From contig CAXKXX010000002.1 of NCBI GenBank assembly GCA_964059975.1, positions 1 to 64,000 of the forward strand: DNA of 64,000 bases, given 5' to 3'. Shown here in pieces: positions 27,109 to 35,169 of the stretch. A program made the position numbers and the translations under genes. Each line of letters starts with the position of its first letter. The first letter of the stretch is position 1. This DNA comes from CAXKXX01 sp964059975. GTDB lineage: Bacteria > Pseudomonadota > Gammaproteobacteria > Enterobacterales > Enterobacteriaceae. Under the pieces are notes generated by a model. It was not told the origin of the DNA. It made no database searches and saw only the letters and a program-made list of their open reading frames with translations.

Positions 27109-28095
27109 GTGGTCAAAAAATACTTACCTTACTTATTACTCCTATCTGCCGCATCAGCATTCTCCCAGCCAATACTAACTGTCTATACCTATGATTCTTT
27201 TGCAGCAGATTGGGGTCCCGGCCCTGCAGTAAAAAAAGGCTTTGAAGCCTACTGCGAGTGTGAGTTACAATTTGTAACACTAGCAGACGGTGTATCATTA
27301 CTAAACCGTCTTCGAATGGAAGGAGAGAATAGTACTGCTGACGTAGTGCTTGGTCTGGACAATAATTTGCTACAAGCGGCACAAAAAACTGACTTATTCG
27401 CACCGAGTGATATTGATATCGCAAAATTGCATCTACCAGGAGGCTGGAAAGATAAAATATTCGTGCCTTACGATTACGGTTACTTCGCATTTATTTATAA
27501 TCAGAGTACACTAAAAAGACCGCCTAGAAGCCTACAGGAATTAATTTATTCTGATCAGAGCTGGCGAGTAATTTATGAAGATCCGCGTACCAGCACTCTT
27601 GGCTTTGGTCTATTATTGTGGATGCAAAAAGTCTATGGTGAAAAAACATTAGAAGCATGGAAGAAGTTATCGAAAAAAACTGTAACCGTAACTAAAGGTT
27701 GGAGTGAAGCTTACGACTTATTTCTCAAGGGCGAAGCCGATTTAGTTCTGAGCTATACTACTTCCCCGGCTTATCATTTGATTAAAGAAAAAAAAGAAAA
27801 CTACGCTGCCGCACAATTTAGTGAAGGTCACTACCTTCAGGTCGAGCTGGTCGGTAAACTCAAGAGTAGCAAGCAGCCTGCTTTGTCAAAACTCTTTATG
27901 CAATTTATAATAACACTAGAATTTCAAAAACATATACCCCTCGGCAATTGGATGTATCCAGTAATCAACACTCCGCTTCCAATTGGTTTCGAGCAGATTA
28001 TTATGGTACACACCATATTACAACATCAAAATGACGAAGTAGCCCAACATCGTAGTAGCTGGATTCGAGCATGGCAAACCGCAGTAAGTCCTTAA
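27109..28095 (+). CDS. thiB: Thiamine/TPP-binding periplasmic protein
   Basis: ThiB captures thiamine, TMP and TPP in the periplasm and delivers it to ThiPQ. The 328-residue product (327 in E. coli) starts at a GTG with AGGA seven bases upstream, giving MVKKYLPYLLLL, a signal peptide ending near SAASAFS before QPILTVYTYDSFAADWGPGP. Ligand-binding and family blocks GVSLLNRLRMEG, DVVLGLDNNLL, VPYDYGYFAF, EDPRTSTLGFGLLLWMQKVYG, KKTVTVTKGWSEAY and DLVLSYTTSPAYH are intact. The gene overlaps thiP by 25 bp. No riboswitch is evident upstream, because the sgrR fossil reaches almost to the start codon. Confidence 0.97.
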   Translation: MVKKYLPYLLLLSAASAFSQPILTVYTYDSFAADWGPGPAVKKGFEAYCECELQFVTLADGVSLLNRLRMEGENSTADVVLGLDNNLLQAAQKTDLFAPSDIDIAKLHLPGGWKDKIFVPYDYGYFAFIYNQSTLKRPPRSLQELIYSDQSWRVIYEDPRTSTLGFGLLLWMQKVYGEKTLEAWKKLSKKTVTVTKGWSEAYDLFLKGEADLVLSYTTSPAYHLIKEKKENYAAAQFSEGHYLQVELVGKLKSSKQPALSKLFMQFIITLEFQKHIPLGNWMYPVINTPLPIGFEQIIMVHTILQHQNDEVAQHRSSWIRAWQTAVSP

Positions 28096-29675
28096 TACCT
28101 AGCTGGGGATGGCCAGGACTAATTGCTTCAGGCCTAATAGTAATTACGGCGGGGCTAACACTCGGCTCGTTACTACAGCATACTTCTGAAAGTGACTGGC
28201 GTAATATATGTAAAGATAACTACCTTTTTCATATAGTTTTCTTCACTTTCTGGCAAGCACTGCTATCATCTATGATATCAGTACTACCCGCTATTTTGCT
28301 CGCCCGTGCCCTATATCGATCTCATTTTCCTGGAAAGCAGTGGGTACTTAGACTATGCGCCATGACCTTAGTACTTCCGGTCTTAGTAGCGGTATTTGGA
28401 TTAATCAGCATCTATGGGAAGCAAGGTTGGCTGGCCACCTTATGTCATTTTCTAGGCATCGAATACAGCTTTTCTCCCTACGGATTACAGGGTATTCTAT
28501 TGGCACACCTCTTCTTTAATCTGCCACTTGCAAGCCGCTTACTACTTTATGCGCTGGAAAGTATCCCATTTGAACAGCGCCAATTGATGGCTCATCTTGG
28601 TATGAATAGCTGGCAAGAATGGTGTATTGTCGAATGGCCAGCAGTGCGTCGACAGCTCTCACCTAGTGCTGCACTGATCTTTATGCTGTGCTTCGTAAGC
28701 TTTTCTACTGTGCTTGCTATGGGTGGAGGACCTCAGGCCACCACCCTGGAATTAGAGATTTATCAGGCACTAAGCTACGACTATGATATCGGCCGAGCAG
28801 CTTTACTTTCTCTAATTCAGCTAATCTTATGTCTAGGACCGGTAGTCTTAGCACAGCGATTTAGCGCGGCTAAGACTACCGGAAGCAGTACCCATGTACC
28901 TTACTTAAATGCTCGATCGGACTGCCAACGGTGTCGCATCGGTGATGGTCTTATTATTAGTATTGCACTACTGCTATTGCTTCCTCCGCTATTAGCAGTA
29001 ATTGCAAAGGGCGTCACTCAAGATTTAGGAAGTGTTCTACAAAAGCCGCAAATATGGCAAGCGCTAATGATCTCACTCCGTGTCGCGGTTGGTTCCGGAT
29101 TGTTGTGTGTCACTCTAACCATGATGCTATTATGGAGTATTCGTGAACTAAAGATAAGGAGACAATGTTTTTGGAGTCAGATACTAGAGCTAAGTGGTGT
29201 GATAACTCTAGCGATCCCGAATATCGTACTTGCTACCGGATTCTTTTTGCTTCTAAATAACACAATAGGATTACCTGATTCACCTTACGCACTGGTGATC
29301 TTTAGCAATGCGCTAATTGCTTTGCCCTATGCATTGAAAGTACTAAAAAACCCGATGTGTGATCTTGCAGAACGTTACGGTCCACTATGCTTATCACTAA
29401 ACATGCGAGGTTGGAAGCGGCTACGATTAATTGAACTGAAAGTGTTGCGCCAGCCTATCGCACAGGCGTTAGCTCTCTCTTGTGTAGTCTCCATTGGAGA
29501 TTTTGGAATAGTGGCTGTACTTGGTAATACGCACTTCCGTACTTTACCCATTTACCTATATCAGCAGATGGGGGCATACCGAAGTCAAGATAGCGCAGCC
29601 ACCGCACTGCTTCTGCTATTGCTATGCTTTCTATTTTTTACCCTAATTGAACGCTTATCGGGCCGATCAATCTAA
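28071..29675 (+). CDS. thiP: Thiamine ABC transporter permease ThiP
   Basis: ThiP is the inner-membrane channel of the thiamine importer, built of two fused permease halves with about 12 membrane segments. The 534-residue product (536 in E. coli) keeps both EAA-type loops that contact ThiQ, around MAHLGMNSWQEWCIVEWP and LCLSLNMRGWKRLRLIELK. It also keeps SYDYDIGRAALLSLIQ, ATGFFLLLNNTIGLP and FRTLPIYLYQQMGAYRSQD. The start ATG overlaps the thiB end by 25 bp. A perfect 14-bp inverted repeat lies in the region joining the two halves (28839-28882), the least conserved part of the protein. Confidence 0.96.
   Translation: MANRSKSLIPSWGWPGLIASGLIVITAGLTLGSLLQHTSESDWRNICKDNYLFHIVFFTFWQALLSSMISVLPAILLARALYRSHFPGKQWVLRLCAMTLVLPVLVAVFGLISIYGKQGWLATLCHFLGIEYSFSPYGLQGILLAHLFFNLPLASRLLLYALESIPFEQRQLMAHLGMNSWQEWCIVEWPAVRRQLSPSAALIFMLCFVSFSTVLAMGGGPQATTLELEIYQALSYDYDIGRAALLSLIQLILCLGPVVLAQRFSAAKTTGSSTHVPYLNARSDCQRCRIGDGLIISIALLLLLPPLLAVIAKGVTQDLGSVLQKPQIWQALMISLRVAVGSGLLCVTLTMMLLWSIRELKIRRQCFWSQILELSGVITLAIPNIVLATGFFLLLNNTIGLPDSPYALVIFSNALIALPYALKVLKNPMCDLAERYGPLCLSLNMRGWKRLRLIELKVLRQPIAQALALSCVVSIGDFGIVAVLGNTHFRTLPIYLYQQMGAYRSQDSAATALLLLLLCFLFFTLIERLSGRSI
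28839..28882. repeat. Perfect 14-bp inverted repeat inside thiP
   Basis: CCGGTAGTCTTAGC (28839-28852) and its exact reverse complement (28869-28882) flank a 16-nt loop. They encode GPVVLAQ and AKTTG in the linker between the two permease halves. Confidence 0.95.
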
Positions 29676-29769
29676 TTGATATTCAAGACATTGTAAGATA
29701 CAAAATAAGTAACGAATCGACCTTTAATCGCGTTAAATGCCAAAACGGCAACCTACAAGACAAAAGAAT

Positions 29770-30462
29770 ATGATCATACTTAAAAAATTGACTTATCGCT
29801 ATCAAGATTTAGTCATGTACTTTGACCTACACATACAAGCCGGGGAGCGTGTTGCAGTGTTAGGACCAAGCGGCGCAGGAAAAAGTACTCTTTTAAACCT
29901 CCTCTCCGGATTTTTATCGCCTACTTCCGGTAGGCTATTGCTTAACGATGTAGATCACACCAACACGATCCCTGCTAAACGTCCTGTATCGATGCTATTT
30001 CAAGAAAATAATTTATTTTCCCATCTAACAGTAGCAGAAAATATTAGCCTGGGCCTAGATCCTGGTCTAAACCTTAGTACGCTGCAGCGGCAGAAACTAT
30101 CCGAAATAGCTCGTCATGTAAGACTAGAAGAGCAGTTATCACGCTTACCATCACAACTGTCTGGTGGTCAGAGACAACGTGCATCTCTTGCGCGTTGTCT
30201 AATCCGAAAACGACCAATTTTATTGCTTGATGAGCCTTTTTCATCCCTTGATCCAACGTTACGCCGTGAGATGTTGCACCTATTGCTTTTTGAGTGTACA
30301 CAGAGGACCTTGACATTATTGATAGTATCACATGATCTTGAGGAGGCCGCACACATCGCGCCGCGTACACTACTTTTAATAAATGGACAAATTACTTACG
30401 ATGGTTTGACGCAGTCTCTTTTAGATAGAAACGTCCCACATCCGGTTTCTTCATCAATCTGA
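29770..30462 (+). CDS. thiQ: Thiamine ABC transporter ATP-binding protein ThiQ
   Basis: ThiQ powers thiamine uptake through ThiP. I choose the ATG at 29770, because MIILKKLTYRYQDL lines up with the E. coli start MLKLTDITWLYHHL and gives 230 residues (232 in E. coli); the frame is open from another ATG at 29737. Walker A GPSGAGKST, Q-loop FQENNLFSHLTV, signature LSGGQRQR, Walker B ILLLDEPF and the H-loop VSH are all present. In E. coli thiP and thiQ overlap; here about 95 bp separate them, and neither candidate start has a strong ribosome binding site, so expression may be weak or coupled in a way I cannot see. Confidence 0.93.
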   Translation: MIILKKLTYRYQDLVMYFDLHIQAGERVAVLGPSGAGKSTLLNLLSGFLSPTSGRLLLNDVDHTNTIPAKRPVSMLFQENNLFSHLTVAENISLGLDPGLNLSTLQRQKLSEIARHVRLEEQLSRLPSQLSGGQRQRASLARCLIRKRPILLLDEPFSSLDPTLRREMLHLLLFECTQRTLTLLIVSHDLEEAAHIAPRTLLLINGQITYDGLTQSLLDRNVPHPVSSSI

Positions 30463-30865
30463 TTGAGAGAAAGTAGGATAACTATTAAAAAATACAATAA
30501 ATAGTACTTAGTATTTCAGAATCTTTCGATTAAATATCAATTACTATTAGCTCATTAGCGTTCTGGAGGCAAGATAACTAGACGACTTAAAAGTCATTTT
30601 TCATGTGAAAAGATAATAGGGGGAATGCGAGTAACGATAAATATGCCCATCTCACTATAAAATATAGGAGGGTAAACGAACACATCATATTTACTTTTTC
30701 CGCTAGATGATAAAGTCACTATCAGGAATTACGTTAAGTTTAACTACTACCTAAATTTTTATTTAAAACAAAAAAGATAAGAGCAGATTTAGCTGAGTTA
30801 AATATTTAGTCCGCTAGACCAATGCATTTATTTTTTGATCTAGATAGCGCTTAACGTTTTTCATC
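30463..30865. other. Gene-free stretch after thiQ
   Basis: No gene or strong terminator is visible. Small stems occur around 30583-30610. A synteny breakpoint lies here, since thiQ and the lpxK-ycaR-kdsB group are far apart in E. coli. The left part of the lpxK fossil may extend into this stretch. Confidence 0.45.
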
Positions 30866-30975
30866 TCTCTCGATCACACACCCTTATCAGCGTTTAATCT
30901 GGAGAAAATGATATGGGAGGCCACTGCAAATAGATTACGAGTTCGCTGCTGCGTGGTGCTATGACATGATAATTT
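30866..30975 (+). pseudogene. lpxK: Fossil of the lpxK 3' end (lipid A 4'-kinase)
   Basis: On the plus strand the codons from 30888 read Q-R-L-I-W-R-K-stop-Y-G, against Q-T-L-V-M-T-E-K-D-A of LpxK; most differences are one base per codon. Downstream, TTCGCTGCTGCGTGGTGCTAT (30942-30962) reads F-A-A-A-W-C-Y, against F-A-E-E-N-W-W-Y. It ends about 50 bp before ycaR; lpxK precedes ycaR-kdsB on the same strand in enterics, sometimes with ycaQ between. In-frame stops exclude function. LpxK phosphorylates the lipid A precursor before Kdo is added, so its loss next to an intact kdsB is unexpected. Only about 25 residues could be aligned. Confidence 0.55.
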
Positions 30976-31022
30976 AAATTAAATTTTCTAAAAAACTACT
31001 TCTCTCTAATCTAGAGGATAAT

Positions 31023-31205
31023 ATGGATCACCGTTTACTCGAAATAGTTGTATGCCCAATTTGCAATGGCAATCTGTATTTTAATAAAGAGAATCAAGAA
31101 TTTATTTGCAAATTAGATAGATTAGCCTATCCATTTAGAGATGGCATCCCAATACTATTAAAAGATGCCGGGCGAACACTCCGTATAAACGAGAAATACA
31201 CATGA
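31023..31205 (+). CDS. ycaR: Trm112-like small protein YcaR
   Basis: This is a 60-residue protein, the same length as E. coli YcaR, of the UPF0434/Trm112 family. MDHRLLEIVVCPICNGNLYF carries the N-terminal C-x-x-C zinc-knuckle-like pair, and the C-terminal half keeps LAYPFRDGIPILL. The second cysteine pair typical of Trm112 zinc ribbons is not obvious, as usual in bacterial members. Function in bacteria is not established. Its stop overlaps the kdsB start (ATGA), so the two are translationally coupled. Confidence 0.94.
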   Translation: MDHRLLEIVVCPICNGNLYFNKENQEFICKLDRLAYPFRDGIPILLKDAGRTLRINEKYT

Positions 31206-31948
31206 ATTTCATTGTTATTATCCCTGCGCGATATGCATCGACCCGATTACCATTTAAACCCTTAGCAGACATTAACGGAAAGCCAATGGTTGTGCACGTG
31301 ATGGAGCAAGCGCGTAAGTCTCGTGCTAGCCGCGTGCTCGTAGCGGTTGATCACCTAGAGGTAGCTAAAGTGATTGAGGAGGCTGAGGGTGAAATCTGTA
31401 TGACCCATTCGAACCACACTTCCGGTATCGAACGCATATCAGAAGTGATTGAACGCTATAGCCTTTCCGACGATCAAATTATTGTCAATGTGCAGGGTGA
31501 CGAGCCGATGATCCCGGCACTGATCCTAAATCAAATAGCAGAAAGTATGGCTGAAAGCTACACTGATATGACGACTCTAGCAGTACCAATCAAAAGCGTA
31601 GAAGAGGCTTTCAATCCCAATGTTGTTAAGGTTGTGATAGATGCGCAAGGCTATGCGCTTTATTTTTCGCGCGCCCCTATTCCCTGGAATACTCGTCGAT
31701 GGGCTACCCTAAAAAATAGCATCGGAAAGACGCTATTCCGTCATATTGGAATCTATGCCTATCGCGCTAGTTTTGTGCGGCGCTATGTCAGACGACTACC
31801 ATGTCAGTTGGAACAGACTGAATTGTTAGAACAACTTCGCGCGCTGTGGTACTCCGAAAGAGTACGCGTAATAGTTTCTAAGCTCATGCTAAGCATAAGC
31901 GTCGACACTCCCGAAGATCTAGAGCGTGTTCGGAATATCTTGCGCTAA
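31202..31948 (+). CDS. kdsB: CMP-Kdo synthetase
   Basis: KdsB activates Kdo with CTP to CMP-Kdo, the donor for the inner core of lipopolysaccharide; it acts in the cytosol. The product has 248 residues as in E. coli. The nucleotide-binding IIPARYASTRLPFKPL is at the N-terminus; VQGDEPMI, SRAPIPW, HIGIYAYRASF, LEQTELLEQLRALW and SVDTPEDLERV are intact. It overlaps ycaR by 4 bp. A fossil of lpxK lies immediately upstream of ycaR, so the pathway position of this enzyme in this organism is a question; lpxK may have a functional copy elsewhere, or Kdo may be attached to an unusual acceptor. Confidence 0.97.
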   Translation: MNFIVIIPARYASTRLPFKPLADINGKPMVVHVMEQARKSRASRVLVAVDHLEVAKVIEEAEGEICMTHSNHTSGIERISEVIERYSLSDDQIIVNVQGDEPMIPALILNQIAESMAESYTDMTTLAVPIKSVEEAFNPNVVKVVIDAQGYALYFSRAPIPWNTRRWATLKNSIGKTLFRHIGIYAYRASFVRRYVRRLPCQLEQTELLEQLRALWYSERVRVIVSKLMLSISVDTPEDLERVRNILR

Positions 31949-32689
31949 ATTCTGATAGCCTATAATTTTATGACAGACTAGCTTCTTGGTGAAACTCACC
32001 GATCGCTATCAACCTCAGTTATACCTAATCTTCTAATGTAGACTAGAGATAATTATCTTGTATAGTAAAAATTTTTTATATCTAAAAGATATAGCATGGA
32101 TCATAGCATACTGTTAAAAACTTAATGATAAAATGATCTTTATGTGATCTAAAAAAATACTACTGACGAAAATACGCGCTAACATGAATAGCGGTAAAAT
32201 TATATTATCATACGGCGCGCACTTGCAATTAAGATTGAAACAAAACTTAACAAGCATACATGTTTTATAATGATTACTATTCAGTGCACTTAGGCATATA
32301 AAATTTATTATTATAAACGGAGAAATTTATATACTAAATTTAATTATTTTCGATATTTGAGTATTAAATATTTGATTTATAGTAAGGTGTCAGATAAACA
32401 AATCTATAAAAGATTTTTATTATCCAAGTGCAATTAAAAAAGTAATTTTTACTACAATAAATATTAATTAAAATCGGTAGATTAATGATGGCTAAATAAT
32501 TAAATCATTGCATAACTTAAAATAAAATAACTAAAATCTGATAAAGCACTCCGATATTAGAATGCACTCGCACTCAATAAGCGACTATCAATTTAAAATG
32601 AACATATGATCATTTGTAATGATTAACCTGTTAACTTTAACAAAATTAATCTGAATGATCGTCATTAAAATAGGAAAGAACGTACTATT
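31949..32689. other. AT-rich gene-free stretch
   Basis: In E. coli several genes (from ycbJ through mukFEB and ldtD) lie between kdsB and ycbK. This 740-bp remainder shows no alignable motif, so most of that region has been deleted rather than merely mutated. Confidence 0.5.
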
Positions 32690-32950
32690 AGTCAATCTAC
32701 CATATAAGAGGCAAGAATCAATATAGTTTAACTGTCTGCGCCAGTCCTACTATAGGATGCGCATGACATATCGCTTGCACTTAAAAGGGGGTACTTTCGG
32801 GTAATGCCTGGTTATCATACAAAGCACAGTTTATAGATTTTTTATTTGGAGTCATCTAAGTGAGCAATATCTACAGAGAGCTACAGCAATACCCACCCAC
32901 ACTTTATATGCACGGCATTGCTCGTTGAGCAACACCGTGCATATCCAAAT
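32690..32950 (+). pseudogene. ycbK: Fossil of ycbK (peptidase M15-like)
   Basis: From about 32690 the plus strand reads through substitutions and stops in the order of YcbK. LKRGYFRVMPGYHTK (up to 32824) aligns with LRARSRGVAKKSYHTK. The next codons give H-S-L-stop-I-F-Y-L-E against G-Q-A-M-D-F-H-I-E, and a later Y-S-N-T-H-P-H-F-I resembles Y-Y-P-R-S-N-F-V-H-I. The YHTK match and the metal-site region following it make the call strong. In E. coli ycbK lies immediately upstream of gloC (ycbL) on the same strand, as here. Confidence 0.7.
32906..32944. repeat. Two-part hairpin just upstream of gloC
   Basis: ATATGCACGG (32906-32915) pairs perfectly with 32935-32944; inside it, TTGCTC (32918-32923) pairs with GAGCAA (32927-32932) around a GTT loop, with a symmetric CA/CA internal loop. 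The structure ends 6 bp before the AGGT ribosome binding site of gloC and lies in the ycbK fossil. It could protect or regulate the gloC message, or it could be one of the many perfect hairpins in this genome. Confidence 0.85.
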
Positions 32951-32962
32951 AGGTACACTCCT

Positions 32963-33610
32963 ATGAAGTATTATATTATCCCCGTTACCATCTTCTCGCA
33001 GAATTGTACTCTGATCTGGTGTGAGCGCACTCAAAAAGCGGCGTTAATCGATCCAGGGGGTGATGCAAAAAAAATCAAAGCAGCAGTGGATTACCGAGGA
33101 CTGATAATTTCTCATATTCTATTAACGCACGGTCACTTAGATCATGTTGGTGCGGCAGAAGAGCTTGCTAAGCATTATAAAGTTCCTATTTTAGGTCCAG
33201 AAAAATCAGATGTCTTTTGGCTGAGCAGACTGTCCGAACAAAGTCAAATGTTTGGCTTAGAAACCTGTGTATCTTTTATACCCACTCAGTGGCTAGAGGA
33301 AGGCGATAAGATTGGGGTGGGAGAGACGACGCTCAAGGTGTTACATTGCCCTGGCCACACCCCGGGTCATATTGTTTTTATTAACAATGAGGATAGGCTG
33401 GCTCTGGTGGGTGATGTTCTATTTAACGGCAGTATCGGACGTAGCGATTTTCCACGCAGTGACCATAGCGCCTTGGTTAATTCTATCTATACCAAACTAT
33501 TTCCTTTAGGTGACGATATGACCTTTATTCCTGGTCATGGATCTATATCTAACTTCGGGGAAGAACGTAAAAATAACCCGTTCCTTTTTAGAGCGCTTTC
33601 GAAAAGGTAA
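32963..33610 (+). CDS. gloC: Type II glyoxalase / metallo-beta-lactamase fold hydrolase
   Basis: GloC (YcbL) hydrolyses S-lactoylglutathione in the glyoxalase pathway. The open frame extends upstream, but I start at the ATG at 32963, giving MKYYIIPVTIFSQNCTLIWC, which matches the E. coli N-terminus; AGGT lies eight bases upstream and the product is 215 residues, the E. coli length. The zinc motif LTHGHLDHVG, then HCPGHTPGH, GDVLFNGSIGRSDFP and the C-terminal IPGHG are all intact, so all metal ligands are present. Confidence 0.96.
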   Translation: MKYYIIPVTIFSQNCTLIWCERTQKAALIDPGGDAKKIKAAVDYRGLIISHILLTHGHLDHVGAAEELAKHYKVPILGPEKSDVFWLSRLSEQSQMFGLETCVSFIPTQWLEEGDKIGVGETTLKVLHCPGHTPGHIVFINNEDRLALVGDVLFNGSIGRSDFPRSDHSALVNSIYTKLFPLGDDMTFIPGHGSISNFGEERKNNPFLFRALSKR

Positions 33611-33634
33611 CGAATAATTTTATTACAGAAGCAT

Positions 33635-33725
33635 CGGAAGATCAATTAGCGATCTCTCTCCTCTATGTATAGGCCTGATGATAAAATTAGAGATAATAGC
33701 TATATAGAACGACCTTATGTGCTGT
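33635..33725 (-). pseudogene. aspC: Possible fossil of the aspC 3' end
   Basis: On the minus strand TAAGGTCGT (33709-33717), followed by a TAGCT...TAT pattern, aligns with the codons for S-G-R-V-N-V-A-G-M near the C-terminus of aspartate aminotransferase. A later P-I-H and terminal C-T-A-A resemble P-L-C and the last Leu plus stop. The distance to gloC and the orientation fit E. coli (gloC-aspC-ompF-asnS). The aligned segment is short, so the call depends mostly on synteny. Confidence 0.4.
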
Positions 33726-33731
33726 GCTAAT

Positions 33732-33772
33732 GATATTGAAGAACAATATCTGTCTACTTATTAGTAGACAGA
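33732..33772. repeat. Two adjacent hairpins downstream of gloC
   Basis: GATATTG (33732-33738) pairs with CAATATC (33744-33750). Immediately after, TCTGTCTACT (33749-33758) pairs perfectly with 33763-33772 around a TATT loop. They may terminate gloC or the former aspC, though no T tract follows directly. Confidence 0.7.
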
Positions 33773-33846
33773 GGATTATTAGCGGGATCCTTTTAGAAGC
33801 AAGACTAGATCTGGTTGAATTTTTAAAAGTCATTGCTTCCTGACGA

Positions 33847-33895
33847 TGCCATCTCGACGCCCTTTCTCTTCATTATAAAGAGCATCGAGATGGCA
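33847..33895. repeat. 11-bp inverted repeat with inner stem
   Basis: TGCCATCTCGA (33847-33857) pairs perfectly with 33885-33895. Inside, CTCTT (33866-33870) pairs with AAGAG (33878-33882). There is no adjacent gene and no T tract. Confidence 0.75.
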
Positions 33896-34161
33896 CTAAA
33901 ATCGATCGTATCGATTAAGGACATTCATAATAAATGCGTTTCTAATCCTATAGACTGATACAGTTAAAGCCATCGTTATCATTTTGGTAAAATTCGGAAC
34001 TTCCTATTCAGATAGGCTTAGAATTTATTTTATTGTCAATGCAACTCTGTATTTTATTCGAATTAAAAGATTGGTTCTAGGAATTTTATCAAAGTTCTAG
34101 AGCTAGACTTGGTTTATAACTAAAAATTTCATTTATCATAAAAAACTCTTTGATTTATAGA

Positions 34162-34205
34162 TTTATTCTTAATAAATATAGAATTTATTTTTAATAAATA
34201 TAAAA
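34162..34205 (+). repeat. 22-bp tandem duplication
   Basis: Units 34162-34183 and 34184-34205 differ at two positions and are made almost only of A and T. This looks like a slippage product. Confidence 0.8.
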
Positions 34206-34705
34206 TTATATAGTGTGATTCGCTAAAATATTTATTTGTAGTCTTTTTGAGTCTAATAATTTTAGATAATTCACATTATCTATCTTAATACGATAGAATC
34301 GCTGAGATCTAAACAAGCCCCTATGCTCTGAATGAATTCGTTAAACACGACTCTTTATATTCTAATAAAATGAGCTTCTCACCATGACTCGAGTTACTTC
34401 CTAGAATAAATAATTTTATCATTTTAAAGATTTTTATAAAAAGTCTCCCAATCAAGCACTCAATTTAACTAGTATCTAAGTTATCTTCATAATTTAAGGT
34501 AAGACGAACAAAGTATTTATTAAAAATGAAGGGAGTTATGCATTATAATGATAATTAATTTCGTCTTTATTATTAACTGTGTTAGCTGGAATGTTGAATT
34601 GTATTGATATAGTAATTTTTTGGTGTAGCAATTCTTTTACGCTATAGCTATAGTATACTATATAATTTTTTGAATTTAAAATATTTATCTGTAAACTGTA
34701 ATTTA

Positions 34706-34738
34706 CATTCTAGTTCGAATGTTATTCGAACTAGAATG
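34706..34738. repeat. Perfect 15-bp inverted repeat, GTT loop
   Basis: CATTCTAGTTCGAAT (34706-34720) is followed by GTT and its exact reverse complement (34724-34738). It lies in gene-free DNA where E. coli has ompF. Confidence 0.92.
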
Positions 34739-35106
34739 CGATTAATTAATTATTCTACTCCTATTTTAATATATTACTATGTTTTTAAATTTACGACATG
34801 TGAATTATCTAATTTATATTATAGATTCTAATAAGTTCTTTAGTCAATCTTAAAGAAGGAAGATTTAGTATTTTAAATCAAAACTATAGTAATGATGCTC
34901 TCTTTAGCAGTAGAAATAGCTCTATTAGGGTCACTACATTTTTTATCTTGATATTTAAAAATAAAATTTAGTTCGCTAAGTATCGGTATCCATGGTCGCA
35001 TGGCTCGTAGACAAAAAATTTTATAATAAATAAGATTAAAATAATTTTATTATTTATGGGATTCTAAAGAATAGCATGTCTAATCTCTAACATCATATTT
35101 ATCTTT

Positions 35107-35169
35107 ATTATCTTTTTATTTTATGTATAAACATAATTATTATATTTATACATAAAATAAAAAGATAAT
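35107..35169. repeat. Perfect 25-bp AT-rich inverted repeat
   Basis: Arms 35107-35131 and 35145-35169 are exact reverse complements over 25 bp with a 13-nt loop. The arms are almost pure A/T. The structure lies about 380 bp beyond the asnS stop codon. Confidence 0.92.
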
